DNA of 10,486 nucleotides from JAAKFL01 sp964629645 (GTDB taxonomy: Bacteria; Chlamydiota; Chlamydiia; Chlamydiales; SLFE01): NCBI GenBank assembly GCA_964629645.1, contig CAZVSU010000077.1, positions 1 to 10,486 of the forward strand, written 5' to 3'. The first letter of the stretch is position 1. Every line of letters begins with the position of its first letter. Below the pieces are notes generated by a model, which made no database searches, was not told where the DNA came from, and saw only the letters and a list, made by a program, of their open reading frames with translations. The position numbers were made by a program, and so were the translations under genes. Shown piece by piece: positions 1 through 5,954 of the stretch.

Positions 1-170
1 GCGGGATAAAATGGCCAAGTCTTACTTGTCACTATTAAATTGACTAAGTACTAGTCACAGAATGCCAAGGGTGATGTCCTAGGATGAACAAATTGATGGG
101 ACGAGAGGGAGAGACAAATTTTTCGAACAAAAACCAAGCCCCGGGAAACCCGGGGCTAAAGAAGGGGCGC
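1..170. other. Non-coding left flank
   Basis: No coding frame is convincing here. The right part holds the terminator described separately. On the plus strand TTGTCA at 26-31 followed after 17 bases by TACTAG at 49-54 is a weak promoter-like pair (good -35, poor -10). Positions 39-54 match, inverted and with one mismatch, a segment near the right end of the window. I see no tRNA or other RNA gene. Confidence 0.5.
137..157 (-). terminator. Intrinsic terminator after the lipoprotein gene
   Basis: A perfect 9-base-pair GC-rich stem (AGCCCCGGG / CCCGGGGCT) closes a 3-base loop. On the minus strand it begins 14 bases after the TAG stop of the lipoprotein gene and is followed by a T-rich tract (GGTTTTTGTT). 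This is the classic layout of a Rho-independent terminator and probably ends the leftward transcription unit. Confidence 0.85.
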
Positions 171-1274
171 CTACGGTGCTGACGCGACAGGGATTGTCAG
201 GACGGGCATGTCCGGGCAGCCTGTCTGCAGCGCCATCAGCTGCGCCAGTAGAGAGAAGGTCGACTTCGATGATAAGTCGCGATCGTCGATGTAAAACCAC
301 TGGCCTCGGTAGCAAACCGAAATAAAGGGCCACGATTTGCATCGCTTCTTGTTAAAATCAGGCGCGGTGTTGACTGTCATGAGGTTTCCTAACACGCGGT
401 TCCATTCGAAAACGTCGCCGTCAGCACCGACAGTGAGTGTGACCCGGCCGCATAGCTCGTCTTGGACGGGGACATTCACACCATGGGAGAGAAAATAAAG
501 AACGCTGAGTGGGGAGCGGGTCTCCACCGCGATTTCATTTCCGGCATGTTTTTTTCCGGTGAAGCGGGTCAAGTAGATCTGGTAGGTGCCCGCATCGAGC
601 TCAAGCAGCGACCAAAGGCGGTTCATCACCTGCTGATCGGCGGCATCGGGGTCGATGGCGACGATGTAGTAGGTGGCGCCTGATTCTGCATCCTGCTTTT
701 TCAAGAAATGGATCGCATCGCTGACGTCGAGTTGAAAGAAGAGATCGGCGACTTCAAGAAAATCTTCGTAGACGGGAGGAATGGGCGGCGTCGGTCCGGA
801 GGCGCTGGGAGCGTTTTTGACGTTGTTCATTCTCTGGATGCAGCAGCGGAGCAGCCGGCCTAGATTCCATCCCGAAGAGTTCAAGAGCAGTATGGTGTCG
901 AAGGGAACGGGTGTCAGCATCCGATCGACGTAGGTTTTCCCTTGGAGCGGAGCAAAAATTGTCGTTGGTTTTTCGTTGTACTCGATTGAAAATGACGGTC
1001 TCCAGCCGATACTGGTGACGTCATCGGTCCCTGTTTCAAAAGTGGAACCGACAGTCCGTTTAAAATCGTAGGATGAGGAGATCGTGTTGACTTCCAAAAA
1101 AGTTGGGGTATCGCGGTAGCGGAGCCGCACAATGTTCATAAGAAGCTGCTTATCAAATCCCCGTTTGACGGCTTCGTTGAAGCCGACGCTGTCGTCTTGT
1201 AGATTGTGATAGCTCACTTTAGGCGTACAGCTTGTGGCCAGTAGACAAATCAAACCAATTGCAAATTTTTTCAT
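171..1274 (-). CDS. Conserved uncharacterised lipoprotein
   Basis: A 367-residue protein starts with a short lipoprotein-type signal peptide: MKK, a hydrophobic stretch and LATSC, with Cys16 as the likely lipidated residue. The residue at -3 is Ala rather than Leu, which relaxed lipoboxes tolerate. Nearby segments include QLLMNIVRLRYRDTPTFLEV, then APLQGKTYVDRMLTPVPFD, then LLLNSSGWNLGRLLRCCIQR. I recall very similar segments in hypothetical lipoproteins of Proteobacteria and other Gram-negatives, so I take it as a member of that family, whose function is unknown to me. The rest is soluble in character, with a Pro-rich linker around residues 156-168. The ATG has AGGA six bases upstream. It lies 67 bases after nth on the same strand and is probably the last gene of that unit. 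A weak promoter-like pair (TTGAGA, 16 bases, TATTCG; 1290-1317) precedes it. Confidence 0.8.
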   Translation of the reverse strand: MKKFAIGLICLLATSCTPKVSYHNLQDDSVGFNEAVKRGFDKQLLMNIVRLRYRDTPTFLEVNTISSSYDFKRTVGSTFETGTDDVTSIGWRPSFSIEYNEKPTTIFAPLQGKTYVDRMLTPVPFDTILLLNSSGWNLGRLLRCCIQRMNNVKNAPSASGPTPPIPPVYEDFLEVADLFFQLDVSDAIHFLKKQDAESGATYYIVAIDPDAADQQVMNRLWSLLELDAGTYQIYLTRFTGKKHAGNEIAVETRSPLSVLYFLSHGVNVPVQDELCGRVTLTVGADGDVFEWNRVLGNLMTVNTAPDFNKKRCKSWPFISVCYRGQWFYIDDRDLSSKSTFSLLAQLMALQTGCPDMPVLTIPVASAP

Positions 1275-1341
1275 ACCAAGTCCTGAATGCGAATATTTAG
1301 AAAGTTTAACGTCTCAAGTCTAATCAAGCATCGCAAAAATT

Positions 1342-1959
1342 TCAACGGATTTTGCTGCAGATCGGGCACACATTTGAGTCGTGCCCTCGAGCTGGACAAA
1401 ACGTCCTTGCAAAATAGATGATCTGGAGGTGAAGCGCGTTCCACGTCTCTTTCGGGAACGCTTTTTTCAAATCTTTTTCGGTCTGGACGACATTTTTTCC
1501 GCTGCTTAGTTTCCACCGTTTCGCGCAGCGGTGAATGTGCGTGTCGACAGGAAAGGCGGGCTCTCCAAAAGCTTGCGACATGACGACTGACGCTGTTTTA
1601 TGCCCGACGCCCGGCAGTGCTTCCAGCTCTTCAAACGTTTGAGGGACCTCTCCGCCGTGCCTGTCGAGAAGAATCTCCGATAAACCGCTGATGGCTTTGG
1701 CTTTCGAGGGAGCGAGTCCGCAAGGGCGGATGATCGTCTCAATGTCGAAAACAGAGAGCGCGACCATTTCGGCGGGTGTTTTCGCTTTCGCAAAGAGGCG
1801 GGGGGTGATCAGGTTGACCCGGGCGTCTGTGCATTGCGCTGAAAGAAGGACGGAAATGAGGAGAGTGTAGGCATCTTCGTGAATGAGCGGGATCTCGGGA
1901 TTCGGAAAGTAATGAGACAAGGTGTCCTGAATAAAGGCGATCCGCTCTTTTTTCTTCAT
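1342..1959 (-). CDS. nth: Endonuclease III (DNA glycosylase/AP lyase)
   Basis: Removes oxidised pyrimidines from DNA and nicks the resulting abasic site in base excision repair. From this start it has 205 residues, close to the family norm of about 210. Visible family features are LLSAQCTD near the N-terminus, the helix-hairpin-helix LPGVGHKTA with the catalytic Lys, and VDTHIHR with the catalytic Asp. The C-terminus, where Escherichia coli Nth binds a [4Fe-4S] cluster through C-X6-C-X2-C-X5-C, reads CPARGHDSNVCPICSKIR, which gives only three cysteines in a C-X9-C-X2-C spacing. I chose the ATG at 1959. A longer frame from TTG at 1995 would overlap mnmE by 11 bases but has no Shine-Dalgarno and adds 12 non-conserved-looking residues. 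AGAAGG lies 15 bases before the ATG, further than usual. It follows mnmE by 25 bases and is probably cotranscribed. Confidence 0.93.
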   Translation of the reverse strand: MKKKERIAFIQDTLSHYFPNPEIPLIHEDAYTLLISVLLSAQCTDARVNLITPRLFAKAKTPAEMVALSVFDIETIIRPCGLAPSKAKAISGLSEILLDRHGGEVPQTFEELEALPGVGHKTASVVMSQAFGEPAFPVDTHIHRCAKRWKLSSGKNVVQTEKDLKKAFPKETWNALHLQIIYFARTFCPARGHDSNVCPICSKIR

Positions 1960-1984
1960 GCTAAAAACGTAAAACCTTCTGACG

Positions 1985-3361
1985 TTATTTGCCAATACAA
2001 AAATTTGAGAAGATTGCGGTGAGGATGTCTTCTGTCACATCGGTTCCGATGACTTTGCCGAGCTCGAGGAGACAGGCGCGCATATCCATAGCCACAAATT
2101 CAGGGGAGACGCGCTCTTTTAGGCCTGTCACGACCTTTTTGCAGAAAGATCCGGCGAGGGCTATCGCTTCTTTGTGCCGGCTGCTTGTGATGAGCACTTC
2201 TTCTTTGGACGGAGGGCCGCTTTCCCAAACCACGGCATCGATGGCGGCTTTAAACGCATCGAACCCTTCTTTTGTGCGGGCTGAAATTTTCACAACGCAA
2301 GGGAAGTTAACCGATGGAGGCATGGTGTGGGGCAGGTCGGCTTTGTTCCAGACAATGATGGTTTTGGACCTGGGAAGCGTGTCTAAAAGCTGCTGATCGG
2401 AGGGTGAAAGGCCTTGGATCAAATCGAGGACGCAAAGCACAAGGTCGGCTTCCAGCAGCGCTTTTCTCGAACGGCTCACCCCTTCTTTTTCGATCCTATC
2501 TTCGGTTTCACGGATGCCGGCAGTGTCTGTCAATCTGAAGTTGAGGCCGCTCAGTTTAAGGTTGTCTTCGAGCACGTCCCGCGTTGTTCCCGGAATGTCT
2601 GAGACAATGGCGCGGTCCCGGTCGAGCATAGCATTCATTAAAGAGGACTTTCCGACATTGGGGCTTCCGACCAGGCAAAGGGCAACGCCTTCTGATACGA
2701 TCTTGCCGTCGTGATAGGTGGCCAAGAGAGCCTCAATCTCTTGGCAGATATCGTCTAGCTGGTGTATGACGTCGTCAAAGCTGGCGAACTCTAAATCTTC
2801 ATCGGGAAAGTCCACCCATGCTTCTAAAATGGCGGCGATATGGCTCAATTTTCCCTGGAAGGCGCGCACTTTTTCGGAGAGCTTACCCTGAAGCTGCTGT
2901 TCGGCAGCGTTTAGGGCGTGATCGTTTTTCGCCGCGATCAATTCCTGAATGGCTTCGGCTTGCGCCAAGTCGATTTTGCCGTTCATGAACGCTTTGAAGG
3001 TGAATTCACCCGGCATCGCTTGTCTGGCTCCCGCCTCTAAAACCCGATCGAGGACACGCCGTGTGATCAGAGCTCCGCCATGACAGTGGATTTCAACGGT
3101 ATCTTCGCCTGTGAAGGAGCGTTTGCCCAGCATCGGCAAAGCGAGCCCGCTGTCGATCGGTTTTCCTTCCTTATCGAGGATATGTCCGTAATGGGCGGTA
3201 TGGGTGGCGTAGCTTAAGACAGGTCCCGAAAAAACGCGGTCTGCTACCGCCACGGCGTCTTTTCCGGAAATGCGCACAACGGCCACACCTCCCTCGCCGA
3301 TCGGGGTGGCAATGGCGGCGACTGTTTCTCCTGGCTGATAAGGGTGGTGGGTCAAAGACAT
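1985..3361 (-). CDS. mnmE: tRNA uridine-5-carboxymethylaminomethyl modification GTPase MnmE
   Basis: With MnmG it installs the (carboxymethyl)aminomethyl group on C5 of the wobble uridine of certain tRNAs, supporting accurate decoding. The 458-residue protein is full length. The N-terminal folate-binding region includes ATPIGEGGVAVVRISG (about residues 18-33). A helical domain flanks the inserted G domain, with G1 GSPNVGKS (232-239), G2 PGTTRD (257-262), G3 DTAG (279-282) and G4 NKAD (339-342). Glu291 aligns with the catalytic Glu282 of the E. coli enzyme. The C-terminal FCIGK with Cys455 is the conserved MnmE tail. All key residues are present, so the enzyme should be active. The ATG has only a weak AAGAG nearby, and a strong hairpin ends 20 bases upstream. 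It sits between the helical-protein gene (48-base gap) and nth on the same strand. Confidence 0.97.
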   Translation of the reverse strand: MSLTHHPYQPGETVAAIATPIGEGGVAVVRISGKDAVAVADRVFSGPVLSYATHTAHYGHILDKEGKPIDSGLALPMLGKRSFTGEDTVEIHCHGGALITRRVLDRVLEAGARQAMPGEFTFKAFMNGKIDLAQAEAIQELIAAKNDHALNAAEQQLQGKLSEKVRAFQGKLSHIAAILEAWVDFPDEDLEFASFDDVIHQLDDICQEIEALLATYHDGKIVSEGVALCLVGSPNVGKSSLMNAMLDRDRAIVSDIPGTTRDVLEDNLKLSGLNFRLTDTAGIRETEDRIEKEGVSRSRKALLEADLVLCVLDLIQGLSPSDQQLLDTLPRSKTIIVWNKADLPHTMPPSVNFPCVVKISARTKEGFDAFKAAIDAVVWESGPPSKEEVLITSSRHKEAIALAGSFCKKVVTGLKERVSPEFVAMDMRACLLELGKVIGTDVTEDILTAIFSNFCIGK

Positions 3362-3381
3362 ACTCTTAGAAAGGTCATTAA

Positions 3382-3403
3382 GCGGCGCTTAAAAAAGCGC
3401 CGC
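3382..3403 (-). terminator. Perfect hairpin in the mnmE leader, possible terminator or attenuator
   Basis: GCGGCGCTT and AAGCGCCGC form a perfect 9-base-pair stem around a 4-base loop (TTTT when read on the minus strand). It starts 6 bases after the TAA stop of the upstream gene and ends 20 bases before the mnmE ATG. The downstream sequence on the minus strand (TTAATGACC) lacks a good T tract, so full termination is doubtful. It may be a partial terminator, an mRNA-stabilising 3' end, or an attenuator that lowers mnmE and nth expression. Confidence 0.5.
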
Positions 3404-3409
3404 ATCGTG

Positions 3410-4381
3410 TTAGCGTGTCGGATCAGGGGCGTTGGACTCTTGATACACGCCGTGAAGGTCGATCCAGCAGACGACGACGCCGACTCCAACTAGCAGAGGC
3501 TTTGGCACTTTAACGATTTGAAGGGCCGCTGTCAGCATGGCGACTTTACCAAAGCAGGTGGCGGCTTTAAGTCCGTACATCACCTTGAGGGCTTGACGAT
3601 CGGCCTTATCTTCGCTTGCGTTTTCATTGGCTCTTTCGATCAGGAAGCTGGCAAGCTCTCCAGCCGCTGCCAGTGCGAGGAATCCGAGCAGGCAATAATT
3701 TTTCACATTGCCGGCGCTAAAATTTGTCGCCTTGCCCGCCATTGTGACGAGGCGCTCTCCTCCAATTCTGGCCGACAGCTTGCCGACGTTTGAGACAAAA
3801 GCGGACTCCAACTGTTTGATTGAGGCGGGGCACAGATACTTTTTACTGAGGACATACACTTCGAGTGCCGATGCCGTAGTGAGCAAGCTCATTTTCACAA
3901 AGTGAAATCGGTTTAAAAGACTTTGGACTCCGGAGGCGAACGGAGCTTCGGCGCCCTCAATCGTTTTTGCCTGCTTACTTGTATCGGCAAAAATGATGAC
4001 CTTTGCCGGGTTGTCTTTCCAAAAGTCTTGTTTAAATGCGGCCCAAGTTTTACGGCTTTCTGCATCCTTTGTCAGGACCTCGACCGAATACTGGGCGACG
4101 ACAGTGCCGGTTGCAACGCTCTTTATGAAAAGGCCGTAAAGAAGACCTTCTGACTTTGCAAATTTTCCCATGTGCTTGATGACTTCAAAACCTTGGTCGC
4201 GCAAAGGGTGCGCTGCCAAATAGCCCAAGTGTTCGCCGGCGCGGAATAGCGAAGCTCCTAATTCGGTGAGTTTATAGCCGTTTTTGTAGGATTCGTTTTG
4301 AAGAAAATGGTGAACCAATGCAACGGGCTCGGTGATCGCTTTTGTCAGCGCGTCTGTGAAGCTTGTCGATGGTGACGGCAT
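3410..4381 (-). CDS. Unrecognised helical, probably membrane-associated protein
   Basis: I do not recognise this 323-residue protein. It has no cleavable signal peptide: the N-terminus MPSPSTSFTDALTK is Ser/Thr-rich and polar. It is rich in Ala, Leu, Lys and Val and looks almost wholly helical. Hydrophobic segments lie near residues 79-100, 161-178, 227-248 and 275-308, the last two being the best membrane candidates. A charged stretch (NENASEDKADRQ, 252-263) lies between them. The tail is short and polar. The ATG has AAGGA seven bases upstream, a good ribosome binding site. It is the promoter-proximal gene of the leftward cluster with mnmE and nth and diverges from psd. A polar Ser-rich start plus paired C-terminal hydrophobic segments recalls chlamydial type III-secreted inclusion membrane proteins, but that is speculation. 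Confidence 0.8.
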   Translation of the reverse strand: MPSPSTSFTDALTKAITEPVALVHHFLQNESYKNGYKLTELGASLFRAGEHLGYLAAHPLRDQGFEVIKHMGKFAKSEGLLYGLFIKSVATGTVVAQYSVEVLTKDAESRKTWAAFKQDFWKDNPAKVIIFADTSKQAKTIEGAEAPFASGVQSLLNRFHFVKMSLLTTASALEVYVLSKKYLCPASIKQLESAFVSNVGKLSARIGGERLVTMAGKATNFSAGNVKNYCLLGFLALAAAGELASFLIERANENASEDKADRQALKVMYGLKAATCFGKVAMLTAALQIVKVPKPLLVGVGVVVCWIDLHGVYQESNAPDPTR

Positions 4382-4405
4382 AAATATTTCCTTTGTTGGG
4401 GGTGT

Positions 4406-4436
4406 TTGAAAACCAGGATAAATTGTACACTATAAG
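4406..4436 (+). promoter_or_regulatory. Candidate psd promoter
   Basis: TTGAAA (4406-4411) is a good -35. TATAAG (4431-4436) is a good -10, though the 19-base spacer is long. Transcription would then start around 4443 and give a leader of only about 23 bases before the psd ATG. The purine-rich AAGGAGA at 4434-4440 would then overlap the -10 rather than act as a ribosome binding site for psd. Confidence 0.4.
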
Positions 4437-4451
4437 GAGATTAAGAAACAA
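4422..4451 (-). promoter_or_regulatory. Promoter for the leftward gene cluster
   Basis: On the minus strand TTGTTT (4446-4451) is followed after 18 bases by TACAAT (4422-4427), a good sigma70/sigma66-type match lying about 40 bases before the ATG at 4381. It overlaps the candidate psd promoter on the other strand, so the two directions may compete for RNA polymerase. Confidence 0.55.
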
Positions 4452-4465
4452 TAAATTCTGTTTGA

Positions 4466-5341
4466 ATGATTCATTATATCGACCGCGCTTCCGGGGAGAA
4501 AAAAAAAGAATGGGTGATGGGCGCCCGGGCGCTTTTTTATTTGTACGGCGACAGTTTTTTATCCCGATGTCTCAGGACCCTTGTGTCCCGCTCGCCCATT
4601 GTCTCGGCTCTTTACGGAGCGTGGCAAAAAGGGTGGTGGACCAAGAAAAATATTCAACCGTTCATCGAAACATACCATCTGGATCCCGCAGAGTTTGAGA
4701 CCCATGATTTTGCCTCTTTCAACGATTTTTTTATAAGAAAATTGAAGCGATCTGCAAGACCCCTTGCGGGAGATGATGTGGTGGTGCCCGCTGACGGCCG
4801 CTATCTGATTTTCCCCAATCTTGACGTTAACGGAACATTTAAAATCAAAAATCAAAGCTATGACTTGCAGTCGCTTTTACAAGATGATGCCCTTGCCAAG
4901 CGCTTTGCAGGGGGGAGCCTTGTGATTGGGAGGCTTTGCCCTTCGGACTATCACCGCTTTCATTTTCCTTGCGACGGCATTCCGGGAGAAAGCCGCCTGA
5001 TTCGGGGGCGGTGGTACTCGGTCAATCCCATCGCACTGGAAAAAATACCGGGGATTTTTTCGAAGAATAAGCGCACGCTTTGTCTGCTTGAAACAGAAAC
5101 GCTGGGGTCTGTTGTGCTGATTGAAGTGGGGGCGACCAATGTGGGAAGCATCCATCAGACGTACAAGCCCAATCACTTTGTCTGTAAAGGGGATGAAAAA
5201 GGGTACTTTTCTTTTGGCGCATCGACTTTACTGCTTATTTTTGAAAAAGGGCGCATTCAATTTTCTGAAGACCTCTTGAACTATCGAGGCGCCGAGGAAG
5301 TCCGTTGTCTCTTTGGCCAGCCGCTTGCGAAAAAAAGATGA
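4466..5341 (+). CDS. psd: Phosphatidylserine decarboxylase proenzyme
   Basis: Converts phosphatidylserine to phosphatidylethanolamine at the inner membrane, using a pyruvoyl group made by self-cleavage. The 291-residue proenzyme shows ASFNDFFIRKLK (83-94), PADGRY with Asp110, YHRFHFP with His163 and His166, and NVGSIHQTY (225-233), matching the chlamydial type. The self-processing site reads FGAST with Ser253. Families normally have Gly just before the Ser (LGST, or GGST as I recall for C. trachomatis), so Ala252 is unusual. Cleavage would give a beta chain of about 252 and an alpha chain of 39 residues. A TGA directly precedes the ATG in frame, fixing 4466 as the earliest possible start. It has no proper Shine-Dalgarno, the only AAGGAG lying 26 bases upstream. 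A run of nine A (4499-4507) encodes Lys12-14. The next gene begins 43 bases downstream on the same strand. Confidence 0.95.
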   Translation: MIHYIDRASGEKKKEWVMGARALFYLYGDSFLSRCLRTLVSRSPIVSALYGAWQKGWWTKKNIQPFIETYHLDPAEFETHDFASFNDFFIRKLKRSARPLAGDDVVVPADGRYLIFPNLDVNGTFKIKNQSYDLQSLLQDDALAKRFAGGSLVIGRLCPSDYHRFHFPCDGIPGESRLIRGRWYSVNPIALEKIPGIFSKNKRTLCLLETETLGSVVLIEVGATNVGSIHQTYKPNHFVCKGDEKGYFSFGASTLLLIFEKGRIQFSEDLLNYRGAEEVRCLFGQPLAKKR

Positions 5342-5384
5342 CAATTTAAAATTTATTTGGCATTTTTAAAAGTCGGAGTTTCCC

Positions 5385-5951
5385 ATGAAAAACAGCCTTT
5401 TATTCTTTCTGCTTATGACTTTTCTTTGCGCCAGCGCAAACGGAAATCATCTCTATCACAAACGGCCCGGAACCAATGACGCCCCTTTCGCGGTGCCCAA
5501 TCCCCCAAGGGAAAGATCTCCCTTGATCAACCGGGGAAAAAATTACTTTCTCCCCACCGTGATCACTGCTGCAGGTGTTGCCGTCGGGGCAGCGCTTGCC
5601 TTGAAGAAGGACCAAACAACCGAACTGGCCGTGGCAGGAGATCTCTCTTTCGACTTTGAGTTTATTGTGAATGACCCCACCGTTGTGGACGTCGATCTTC
5701 AGGTGGTGTCTCCGGACGGCGCTGTCATTGAGACAGTGAGCCTGTCGGCACCGCCGACAGACACCGATTCAAGCAGCACAATCGCCAATGTCTCATCGGG
5801 AGATGTTTATCGCATTCGGATTGAGTCATTGACAGGTGCGACAGGAGTTGAGGAGTTGACCGTCCAAGCCTTGTTGAACGGCCTTCTCTACGAAACGCAG
5901 TTTGCCATTCCCCCGACGGCAGGCCAGGAATTGCTCTTTGTCATACCGTGA
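5385..5951 (+). CDS. Small exported protein of unknown function
   Basis: I do not recognise this 188-residue protein. Residues 1-18 form a Sec-type signal peptide (MKN, hydrophobic core, CASA), with cleavage likely near residues 18-20. A polar Pro-rich segment (27-46) follows, then a hydrophobic Gly/Ala-rich helix (about 56-73, PTVITAAGVAVGAALAL) that could be a membrane anchor. Residues 80-188 alternate polar and aliphatic residues, as in a beta-sandwich, with DLSFDFEF, VDVDLQVVSPDG and YRIRIESL. This loosely recalls Ig-like or bacterial pre-peptidase C-terminal domains, but I cannot assign a family. The ATG has GGAG six bases upstream. With only 43 bases and no terminator after psd, it is probably cotranscribed with psd. 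Its stop lies 3 bases from that of the convergent Bax-inhibitor-like gene. Confidence 0.8.
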   Translation: MKNSLLFFLLMTFLCASANGNHLYHKRPGTNDAPFAVPNPPRERSPLINRGKNYFLPTVITAAGVAVGAALALKKDQTTELAVAGDLSFDFEFIVNDPTVVDVDLQVVSPDGAVIETVSLSAPPTDTDSSSTIANVSSGDVYRIRIESLTGATGVEELTVQALLNGLLYETQFAIPPTAGQELLFVIP

Positions 5952-5954
5952 TGA

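Noticed and set aside
462..683. 73-codon plus-strand frame inside the lipoprotein gene
   Set aside because: It is antisense to a gene with clear signal peptide, ribosome site and terminator, and has no independent support.
1271..1516. Possible frameshift that would extend Nth and supply a fourth cysteine
   Set aside because: The overlapping frame does contain a Cys past the stop, but Nth already has family-typical length and its three-Cys ending looks coherent. Nothing in the sequence points to a shift site.
4393..4698. 101-codon open frame overlapping the 5' end of psd in another frame
   Set aside because: It has no family resemblance, starts on a non-ATG codon inside the divergent promoter region, and psd is well supported in its own frame.
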